Source: CAYGKP01 sp964350605 (lineage in GTDB: Bacteria; Bacteroidota; Bacteroidia; Cytophagales; JAAEPT01). Taken from it: 11,373 nt of DNA. The DNA lies in assembly GCA_964350605.1 (NCBI GenBank), contig CAYGKP010000071.1:1-11373 (forward strand), read 5' to 3'. Below are positions 5,535 through 11,373 of this stretch, piece by piece. The position numbers and the translations under genes were made by a program. The first letter of the stretch is position 1; the number at the start of each line of letters is the position of its first letter. The notes beneath the pieces are model-generated. The model did not search any database. It was not told where the DNA came from and was given only the letters and a program-made list of their open reading frames with translations.

Positions 5535-8387
5535 CTAGAACTTGATCGTTAACTGGGCGGTAACATACTGCCCCTGCTTGGAGGACTGAATGGGCAGGTC
5601 CAACTCAGGGTCCGAGTTCTTCTTGTCCGAGTTGCCATCCGCATAGAGGCGGTACTCGGCATTGAAGATGTTGGTCGCCGTGACTTTCAAAGTCAACTGC
5701 TCGGAAAGCTCCTTGCTGACCGACACATCAAAGAAGTTCCGGGGCAACTCCCAAACGGTTGGTATCTCCAACAGATCGCCAACTGAGAAGATCCGCGGTC
5801 CATAGGTGTTGTAAAGTAAATTGACGCCCCATCCTGTGCTGTCGTCCTGGAAGAACACCCCCGCATTGAGGACGTACGGCGACTGCCCCTGCAGAGGCCG
5901 CTCGGTTTCCACGTTCTGGCGCTCGCCCACGTCCACTTGGCTGTAAATCAACGCGCCGTTGACCAAAAGACCGGTGTTGCTCATCAGGCCTGTGGGGAAC
6001 AAGAAGCTGAGTGACTTACGGAATTCCAATTCGATCCCCGCTGAGTAGGCCGAGATGCCATTATCATATTGGTACACCGGGTTTCCCGTACCGCCAACAT
6101 AAAGCTCGATGGGGTTGATGAATCGTTTGTAAAATCCACCGATCGAGATAATCTCGCCCTCACTTGGGTAGAACTCGAACCGCAAATCGAAGTTGTCGAT
6201 GTCAGCAGGCTTCAACTCAGCGTTCCCCACAAAGTCGGCATTGAGGTTGAAGTCATAGAAGTTGTAGCGGGCCAATTCGCGGAGTTCAGGTCGGTTGACC
6301 GTTCGGCTGTACGCCCCGCGAATCTGGAACTTCTCACTAATCACAAACGTGGAGTTGAACGAAGGCAGAAAACTGGTGAAACTGGTGTCGATGTCCAGGC
6401 TTGGATCGGCTCCTGCGCCTGGCTCGAGGGTCACCGTGTAATTCTCAATGCGAAGTCCACCCGAGAGTCGAATCTTGTCATTGGCCAACGGAACGTAGAT
6501 GCCAGCATACCCTGCGAGTAAGACGCTCTGGGCGGTGTACTCGTCGGTGGGGTTGGTTCCCTCGTTGAGGACAAAGCCTTCCACGTCGATGTTCTCGGGG
6601 GCGAAAATCTCGTCCAGCGGCAGGTTGTCGAGCGACGTGTCGTGTGTTCCCCCGTTCGCCACGTTGTAGGCCATCCAGCGCGCTTGAAAATCCCGCTGCT
6701 TGAGTTCGGTGTAATAGCCAGCGCGAAGCTTGACCCCAACCGAGTCTGCGTCGGGTGCCAACAGGTGCTCGATGTCGCCACGGAAGCTGAACTGGTTCTC
6801 ATTCAGGTCGGAGAAAAAGCGGGCGCCATCGAATAGCGTCGCCGAAGGCGCGATAATCAAGGTATAGGGATCGTCGGTGCCAGCGGCACGGTTGGTACGC
6901 ACCCGTCGCCAATCCGGCTCGCTGCGCGCGGTGAGCGCGTAGCCCAATCCCCATTCCACGACCGTACGGTCGGCGTTAAACTCGTGCTTACCGGTCAACT
7001 GAGTGGCCCAAAGCGAACGCTGCAGGTAGCGGAGCGAATAGTTGAGTTCCTCATTGCCAATTTCAGAATTCAGGCCTTCACGAACAGTGACATCCTGTAG
7101 GCCCAACTGGTTGAAGAAGGTTTTGAACTCAATCTTGTTGTCCGAGTTGAAACGGAACTGCCAGTTACTCATCCCCGAGAGGGAGACCGTTTGTTGGTAC
7201 CGGCTGTCGTTGGCCGAATAAATTCGGATGGGGTTACGCTCGGGGGTTCCGTCATATTGATAGCGATAGATCTTATTATCCGAGGTGGCACGGGTGTTCG
7301 AATAGCGAAAGTTGTTGATGGTCGAAATCTCTGTGCCGCCTTTGCGGAAGTTGTTTCCAAACTCGTAGGAAAGGCGCAGGTCGGGCATCGCCTTCTTCTG
7401 GCTCACGTTCCAATCGTTTGCGAAGGCATTGGTCACGTCATAGCGACGGTTGTCGTTCACCGCAATGTTGCCCAGGTTATCAGGAGTGCCCGCCGGGATG
7501 GCGCGGTTCCCTTTCCCAAAACCGAACAGGTCGGTGGTATAGCTGGTCATGAAACCAAAATCCTGGAAGGTGGTGCCCGCCCGAACGCCTGTTCCGATGG
7601 TCAACTTTCGGTAACGCTCGCTGACGTAGCTGGTGGTGTAAATCTGGAGCACCGAGCCCGCAAAGTCACCAGGCATATCCGGGGCACCCGTCTTGTACAC
7701 CAACAAGCGATCAACCACGGAAGTGGGAATGATATCCAGGGCAAAGCCGCGTTGCTCGGGCTCGGTATAAGGTGCATTGATGCCATTTAGCTGAACGGCA
7801 TTGTAGCGCTGGCCCAAGCCGCGTACGACAATGAACTTTCCTTCGATTAGGGTTACTCCCGGAATTCGAGTCACAGCCGATCCCACATCGCGGTCGCCAC
7901 CCTTGCTGATTTGCTCTTTGGAGATTCCATCGCCCAGGCTCTCACTCTCCTTAAGTTCTGCCACAACCGCTGCTTCGGTATCCTTTGGCCGCGAAAAAGT
8001 CAATTCGACGACATCTAATACGTCCTCGCTTGCGCCGACCATTCGCTCCACTTCGGCAACTTCGCCTGGCTCAACTTCAACGTTACGAATCGTATCGTCT
8101 TCGTACAGCCCTCCTGTTAGGATCACACTATACATGCCTGGCGTAAGTCCTTTGAATTCAAAGGCTCCATCGAAGTCTGTCAAGACTGGCGTCGGGGTGC
8201 TGGGCCCCGAAAGGAGAACCGTGATGCCGTAGGCCTCAACGGTGTCCCCGTCATTCTCCTCCGTTGGTTCATAGATCACGCCTCGCAGGCCACCAGTCTG
8301 TGCTTGCAGCGTGCAGGTTGTCAGCAAGGCGGCAAGGAAAAATACCGTTCGGAGTTGCCAAGCGGCACGAAAGCGGGGGAGTGTCAT
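5535..8387 (-). CDS. TonB-dependent outer-membrane receptor with carboxypeptidase-regulatory-like domain
   Basis: This 950-residue protein is an outer-membrane active transporter driven by TonB-ExbBD. In order it has a signal peptide (1-29, cut probably after LQA), a carboxypeptidase-regulatory-like beta-sandwich (about 33-115, with VLTDFDGAFEFKGLTPGMY), a TonB-box-like stretch (LDVVELTF, 124-131), a plug domain (about 136-255, with IPGVTLIEGKFIVVRGLGQR and QLNGI) and a beta-barrel to the C-terminus. The barrel ends in the alternating strand YVTAQLTIKF with the expected terminal Phe. There is no SusD gene beside it, so it is not a classical SusCD pair; the adjacent partner is a beta-helix surface lipoprotein. 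The substrate cannot be read from the sequence. Control by the neighbouring two-component system is suggested by the promoter. The ATG at 8387 fits the signal peptide. Confidence 0.93.
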   Translation of the reverse strand: MTLPRFRAAWQLRTVFFLAALLTTCTLQAQTGGLRGVIYEPTEENDGDTVEAYGITVLLSGPSTPTPVLTDFDGAFEFKGLTPGMYSVILTGGLYEDDTIRNVEVEPGEVAEVERMVGASEDVLDVVELTFSRPKDTEAAVVAELKESESLGDGISKEQISKGGDRDVGSAVTRIPGVTLIEGKFIVVRGLGQRYNAVQLNGINAPYTEPEQRGFALDIIPTSVVDRLLVYKTGAPDMPGDFAGSVLQIYTTSYVSERYRKLTIGTGVRAGTTFQDFGFMTSYTTDLFGFGKGNRAIPAGTPDNLGNIAVNDNRRYDVTNAFANDWNVSQKKAMPDLRLSYEFGNNFRKGGTEISTINNFRYSNTRATSDNKIYRYQYDGTPERNPIRIYSANDSRYQQTVSLSGMSNWQFRFNSDNKIEFKTFFNQLGLQDVTVREGLNSEIGNEELNYSLRYLQRSLWATQLTGKHEFNADRTVVEWGLGYALTARSEPDWRRVRTNRAAGTDDPYTLIIAPSATLFDGARFFSDLNENQFSFRGDIEHLLAPDADSVGVKLRAGYYTELKQRDFQARWMAYNVANGGTHDTSLDNLPLDEIFAPENIDVEGFVLNEGTNPTDEYTAQSVLLAGYAGIYVPLANDKIRLSGGLRIENYTVTLEPGAGADPSLDIDTSFTSFLPSFNSTFVISEKFQIRGAYSRTVNRPELRELARYNFYDFNLNADFVGNAELKPADIDNFDLRFEFYPSEGEIISIGGFYKRFINPIELYVGGTGNPVYQYDNGISAYSAGIELEFRKSLSFLFPTGLMSNTGLLVNGALIYSQVDVGERQNVETERPLQGQSPYVLNAGVFFQDDSTGWGVNLLYNTYGPRIFSVGDLLEIPTVWELPRNFFDVSVSKELSEQLTLKVTATNIFNAEYRLYADGNSDKKNSDPELDLPIQSSKQGQYVTAQLTIKF

Positions 8388-8409
8388 GGTAGGGTTCAGT
8401 AGGGCTCGG

Positions 8410-8417
8410 CAAAACTA
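8410..8417 (-). promoter_or_regulatory. Putative -7 element of the TonB receptor gene
   Basis: TAGTTTTG on the minus strand is a perfect TAnnTTTG match. At 20 bp upstream there is GCT, not TTG, so the -33 element is missing. Transcription near 8403 would leave a short leader of about 16 nt before the ATG at 8387. The interval between the -7 box and the upstream TTAA site is very G-rich on the coding strand. Confidence 0.5.
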
Positions 8418-8450
8418 CTAAGCCCCCCTACCCTGCGAGCCCCCTACCGA

Positions 8451-8465
8451 TTAACAGCATGTTAA
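8451..8465 (-). promoter_or_regulatory. Putative regulator site, TTAA-N7-TTAA, upstream of the TonB receptor gene
   Basis: On the minus strand TTAACATGCTGTTAA contains two TTAA cores 11 bp apart; the proximal core begins 34 bp upstream of the -7 box, exactly as at the beta-helix promoter. The sequence is also a palindrome (TTAACA, TGC, TGTTAA), so a dimeric repressor or activator is an alternative. It lies between the pseudouridine synthase stop (8500) and the receptor start and has no U-tract, so it is not a terminator. Confidence 0.5.
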
Positions 8466-8499
8466 ATAATTGTTTCCTAACAAGGAGATGAACGAGCCC

Positions 8500-9222
8500 T
8501 TACTTAGAAGCCCACCGCTCCAACTGGCGGAGTGCCGCCGCGAAGTCTTTGGGGTAAGGGGACTGAGCCTCAACAAGCTGCCCCTTCAACCCTTCAAAAG
8601 AAAGTTTCCAGGCATGCAGCCCGACGCGGCCCATCAAGGGTCGCTCATCCACGTCCTCTCCCAAATTGTAGCGCGCCTTGATCCGTGAAAGCAGGAACGG
8701 CTGGCCACCATATTGCTCGTCCCCAGCCAGGGGTGCCGCCAGAGCGGCCATGTGTACGCGAATCTGGTGCATGCGCCCTGTCAGGGGCAAACACTCCACT
8801 AAAGTGTGGGTACGGAAGGCCTGCTTCGTGTTCACGTAGGTCTCGGCTTCCTTGCCTTGGGACTTGTCGACGCGCACGTGTTGACCCGAGCGTAGGATGC
8901 GGAGCGGCAAGGATACCAGCAACTCCTCGAATTCGTGGACCCCATCGCAGAGGGCGTGATAGACCTTCAACACCTGGCGGTGCTCGAAACGCATGGAGAG
9001 ATGTCGGTATGCCTCGGGGTGCTTGGCCGCCGCGATGACCCCGGAGGTTTCTTTATCCAAGCGATGGCCGAGTTGGGCTCCCGGCCGATGCTCGCGCAGC
9101 CAACCAATGATACTTTGGGCCTCGTGCCGGTCGTCAAGACTCGATACAAAAGGCGGTTTGGCGAGCAACAGAAAGTCCTCGTCCTCGTGGAGAATCAGCG
9201 ATTCGAAGTTCAAGCGACTCAC
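8500..9222 (-). CDS. RluA-family RNA pseudouridine synthase
   Basis: This 240-residue enzyme converts selected uridines of rRNA or tRNA to pseudouridine in the cytoplasm. The catalytic motif HRLDKETSG is at 53-61 with the nucleophilic Asp at 56. The second family signature, LTGRMHQIRVHMAAL, lies at 147-161, and YGG follows at 171-173. It has no N-terminal S4 domain, unlike RluC or RluD, so it belongs to the short RluA-like forms; the target uridine cannot be predicted. The start is a GTG at 9222, whose last two bases overlap the kinase stop (GTGA), which indicates translational coupling with the upstream kinase gene. No terminator was found after its stop, so its transcript might continue toward the receptor gene. 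Confidence 0.92.
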   Translation of the reverse strand: MSRLNFESLILHEDEDFLLLAKPPFVSSLDDRHEAQSIIGWLREHRPGAQLGHRLDKETSGVIAAAKHPEAYRHLSMRFEHRQVLKVYHALCDGVHEFEELLVSLPLRILRSGQHVRVDKSQGKEAETYVNTKQAFRTHTLVECLPLTGRMHQIRVHMAALAAPLAGDEQYGGQPFLLSRIKARYNLGEDVDERPLMGRVGLHAWKLSFEGLKGQLVEAQSPYPKDFAAALRQLERWASK

Positions 9223-10247
9223 TGCGGGCGCCCTTTCAACAAGGGGAAACGAAAGCTGGTACCGATTTCCGGCGAGCTGTGCAGGGTGACCTTTCCTTTG
9301 TGAGCCTCGATAATGTGCTTGACAATCGAGAGGCCCAGACCCGTCCCGCCTTTTTCCTTCGAGCGGCTTTTGTCCACGCGATAGAAGCGTTGGAACACCC
9401 GGTCTTGGTGTTCGGTGGAAATGCCCGGTCCATCGTCATGAACCTCGATCTCCCAATAGCCTCCCGCCGAACGCACCCGGACGCTGATGGTGCCCTCGTC
9501 GCGGCCATACTTGATGGCGTTGTCGACCAAGTTGGTCACCACTTGATTGATCCGCGCGGGGTCCGCATGAATAAACGCAGGTCCTTCTTTGGGGCCTTCG
9601 TACTGCAAGTTCATTGCACGGTTCTCGGCCTTCTTGCCCAACTTCTCGAAGATGTCTTCGCACATGCGCTGAAGCGGGAAGACTTCGTATTGCATCTTGA
9701 TTTCCCCGGTCTCCATTTGGGAGATGGTGATCAGGTCCTGCACGAGCAAGTCCAAGTCGTCAAGGCTTCGAGCAGCATTACCCAAGAACCGGTCGCGGAC
9801 CTTTGCATCGTCGATGGCCCCATCGAGCAAGGTGTGAATGAAGCCCTGTGCCGCGAATACGGGGGTTTTTAGCTCGTGCGAGATGTCGGCCAAAAACTCG
9901 CGGCGGAAGGATTCCAGCTTGCGGAGCTTTTCGATTTCCCGCTCCTTCGAGTTCGCAAAGGCAAAAAGCTGCTTGGAAATCTGTTTGATGGGCACGTGCG
10001 ACTCGCGCATCCGGCCATCGGGATGGCCGCTGATTTTGTCGAACAGGCGATAGATCCGCCGAAGCTCCTTAAAGATCAGCAGTTCGAGGGTCAGGAAACT
10101 GAGCGCAAAGGCCGAAAGAAACGATACACAAAACCCCACGATGATGGTGCCGTTGTCGGTCCCATCAATCAGCCGCAGAAAAACAGAGGTCAGGACGCCA
10201 ACAAGCAGGGCGATCAGAAACGAAACCGAGCGAGAATTAAACAGCAT
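9219..10247 (-). CDS. PhoR-like sensor histidine kinase
   Basis: This 342-residue membrane kinase should autophosphorylate and pass phosphate to the response regulator encoded just upstream. Two transmembrane segments (about 8-26 and 34-57) are separated by only about 8 residues, so there is essentially no extracytoplasmic sensor, and no PAS domain is apparent. A short HAMP-like linker (about 58-110) follows. The HisKA motif FLADISHELKTPV holds the phospho-accepting His at 124. The ATP-binding domain has the N box (Asn 243 in LVDNAIKYG), DDGPG (271-275), the F box FQRFYR (285-290) and GGTGLGLS (300-307). This architecture resembles PhoR, which senses through the Pst-PhoU complex, but other kinases look alike and no pst or phoU gene is visible here. 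It starts 27 bases after the regulator stop. Confidence 0.9.
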   Translation of the reverse strand: MLFNSRSVSFLIALLVGVLTSVFLRLIDGTDNGTIIVGFCVSFLSAFALSFLTLELLIFKELRRIYRLFDKISGHPDGRMRESHVPIKQISKQLFAFANSKEREIEKLRKLESFRREFLADISHELKTPVFAAQGFIHTLLDGAIDDAKVRDRFLGNAARSLDDLDLLVQDLITISQMETGEIKMQYEVFPLQRMCEDIFEKLGKKAENRAMNLQYEGPKEGPAFIHADPARINQVVTNLVDNAIKYGRDEGTISVRVRSAGGYWEIEVHDDGPGISTEHQDRVFQRFYRVDKSRSKEKGGTGLGLSIVKHIIEAHKGKVTLHSSPEIGTSFRFPLLKGRPQ

Positions 10248-10274
10248 GTCGCACTGCCCGCTGGGCTGCGGTGC

Positions 10275-10961
10275 CTATTGGTCGAACTTGTAGCCGACCC
10301 CCTTGATGGTCTTGATGTACCCCTCGCCGATTTTCTCGCGGATCTTGCGGATGTGTACATCCACTGTGCGGGCGACAACTGAAACATCGGTACCCCACAC
10401 GCGCTTCAGCAGATTGTCGCGCGAGAAGACTTTACCGGGATTCTTGGCCAGGAAATAAAGCAGTTCAAACTCCTTCTTGGGGAACGAGATCTCGCGGCCT
10501 TCCTTCTTAACAGTGTAGCTGATTTTGTCAATCGCCAAGTCGCGCACGTCGATGCGGTCTTCCTCGTTTCCCTTCTCCTCCTCGCGGCGGAAAAAGGCAC
10601 CAATGCGGCTCATCAGTGCGCGAGGTTTGATGGGTTTGAGGATATAATCGTCAGCACCTTGCTGGAAGGCGGCGATCTCAGAATACTCCTCGCTGCGGGC
10701 TGTCAAAAACAGAATGTAGGTACCCGAGAGGTCCGCGTTATCGCGCAGCAAGCGACAGGTCTCAACCCCGTCCATGTGGGGCATCATGATGTCGAGCAAG
10801 ATGACCTCGGGCAAAAAGGAGGCAGCCTTGTCCACCGCCGTGCGGCCATCACGCGCAGTCTGCACCTCGTACCCCTCCTTTAGGAGGTTGTATTCGAGGA
10901 GTTCCAGAATGTCTGGCTCGTCGTCGACGACCAATACTTTACGTGTCTTGCCCCGGACCAT
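10275..10961 (-). CDS. PhoB/OmpR-family response regulator
   Basis: This 228-residue protein is a DNA-binding transcription regulator switched by phosphorylation. The receiver domain (about 7-122) has the acidic pair Asp13-Asp14, the phospho-acceptor Asp57 in VILLDIMMP, Thr87 in LTARS and Lys109 in LKPIKP. After a charged linker (124-136) comes a winged-helix domain with the PhoB-type start FPKKEFELLYFLAKNPGKVF, the recognition helix near VVARTVDVHIRKIREKI (195-211) and the wing GVGYKF (221-226). Members of this family bind direct repeats with an 11-bp period, and repeats of that period occur at both the receptor and lipoprotein promoters. The gene lies 19 bases after the thioredoxin-like gene and directly before its probable kinase. 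I infer but cannot prove a role in phosphate control. Confidence 0.93.
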   Translation of the reverse strand: MVRGKTRKVLVVDDEPDILELLEYNLLKEGYEVQTARDGRTAVDKAASFLPEVILLDIMMPHMDGVETCRLLRDNADLSGTYILFLTARSEEYSEIAAFQQGADDYILKPIKPRALMSRIGAFFRREEEKGNEEDRIDVRDLAIDKISYTVKKEGREISFPKKEFELLYFLAKNPGKVFSRDNLLKRVWGTDVSVVARTVDVHIRKIREKIGEGYIKTIKGVGYKFDQ

Positions 10962-10980
10962 GCGGGAAAGATAGGCAGAT

Positions 10981-11373
10981 TTACCTTACACCGAACACCT
11001 CGGCGAGCTTGCGCTCCAGCTCCGGCCCTCGTAGGTTTCGGGCAATGATTCGTCCCTGTTGATCAAGGAGATAGGTAGCCGGAATGCCCCGTACGCCGTA
11101 ACGCACGGCTGCTTCATTTTGCCAGTACCCCAGGTCCGAAACGTGATAGGGCCAGATCAAGCCATCGCTCTGGATGGCGCGCACCCAACTGTCTTTGCTG
11201 CGGTCCAGCGACACGCTGTAAACTTCAAATCCTTTGTCATGGAACCGCTCGTAGGCCTTCACAACCGTGGGCATTTCCCGGCGGCAGGGGCCGCACCACG
11301 AAGCCCAGAAATCGAGGAGTACCACTTTTCCGCGCAGTTCGCTGAGCGGCATGGCTTGCCCTTCGGGGTTTTC
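10981..11373 (-). CDS. TlpA/ResA-like thioredoxin-fold oxidoreductase, C-terminal part
   Basis: The frame is open to the right edge, so the N-terminus and signal or membrane anchor lie outside; the ATG at 11352 is internal. The visible part reads ENPEGQA then the TlpA-type stretch LSELRGKVVLLDFWASWC. The redox motif is WCGPC (Cys codons at 11293-11295 and 11284-11286). The cis-proline loop GIPATYLLD and the strand VYSVSLD are typical of the TlpA/ResA/AhpC-TSA group. Such proteins usually reduce disulfides in the periplasm, for example in cytochrome c maturation or envelope redox control. It lies 19 bases ahead of the response regulator, suggesting cotranscription, though a functional link to signalling is not evident. 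Confidence 0.9.
   Translation of the reverse strand, partial: ENPEGQAMPLSELRGKVVLLDFWASWCGPCRREMPTVVKAYERFHDKGFEVYSVSLDRSKDSWVRAIQSDGLIWPYHVSDLGYWQNEAAVRYGVRGIPATYLLDQQGRIIARNLRGPELERKLAEVFGVR

Noticed and set aside
7191..7790. A 199-codon plus-strand open frame inside the TonB receptor gene
   Set aside because: It is wholly antisense to a clearly coding frame, has no recognisable domain and has no promoter; it is a shadow frame of GC-rich coding DNA. The same applies to plus-strand frames at 1470-2054 and 1667-2176 inside rpsB.
5535..8387. Classification of the receptor and its neighbour as a SusC/SusD polysaccharide utilisation locus
   Set aside because: No SusD-like gene and no glycoside hydrolase are present, and the partner is a beta-helix-type lipoprotein without helical tetratricopeptide-like features.
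8451..8465. The TTAACA/TGTTAA palindrome as a terminator for the pseudouridine synthase gene
   Set aside because: The stem is AT-rich and short, and no U-tract follows on the minus strand.
1..11373. CRISPR arrays, insertion sequences, tRNA or rRNA genes
   Set aside because: No regularly spaced repeats, transposase-like proteins, terminal inverted repeats or RNA-gene signatures were found; apart from short promoter and terminator intervals the window is filled by protein genes.

Overview
The window comes from a moderately GC-rich member of the Bacteroidota. Three things point there: the gene order rplM-rpsI-rpsB-tsf, promoters of the TAnnTTTG (-7) type with almost no Shine-Dalgarno sequences, and lipoproteins plus a large TonB-dependent receptor that carries a carboxypeptidase-regulatory-like N-terminal domain. 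I cannot place the class or genus. All genes except the leftmost one lie on the minus strand, so the minus-strand order runs from high to low coordinates.

Right part (about 8500-11373, minus strand): the C-terminal part of a TlpA/ResA-like thioredoxin, then a PhoB/OmpR-type response regulator, a PhoR-like histidine kinase with almost no extracytoplasmic sensor, and an RluA-type pseudouridine synthase that overlaps the kinase gene by 4 bases (GTGA). The tight spacing suggests one transcription unit whose promoter lies outside the window.

Middle part (3292-8499, minus strand): a 950-residue TonB-dependent receptor, then a 444-residue lipoprotein predicted to be a surface-exposed beta-helix protein (C-SKDDD after the lipobox), a strong terminator, and a small lipoprotein of unknown function. 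The receptor and beta-helix genes each have their own promoter. Both promoters lack a recognisable -33 TTG, and both carry a TTAA-N7-TTAA element (11-bp period) at exactly the same distance, 34 bp, from the -7 box. The beta-helix promoter has a second 11-bp-period repeat, GTTACC-N5-GTTACC on its coding strand, further upstream. This is the layout expected for a PhoB/OmpR-family activator, and such a regulator is encoded next door. The most interesting hypothesis is therefore a receptor plus surface-lipoprotein uptake system controlled by the adjacent two-component system, possibly in response to phosphate. The phosphate part is inference only.

Left part (499-3199, minus strand): the ribosomal cluster rplM, rpsI, rpsB and tsf. 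A good housekeeping promoter (TTG-N20-TACCTTTG) precedes rplM and shows that its start is a GTG at 3199. Between rpsB and tsf there is an intrinsic terminator whose U-tract abuts a second TAnnTTTG promoter, so tsf can be transcribed separately. A terminator symmetric enough to work in both directions separates tsf from the convergent partial leucine-rich-repeat gene at the left edge. No RNA genes, insertion sequences, CRISPR arrays or other mobile elements were seen, and no stretch longer than about 200 bases lacks a gene.
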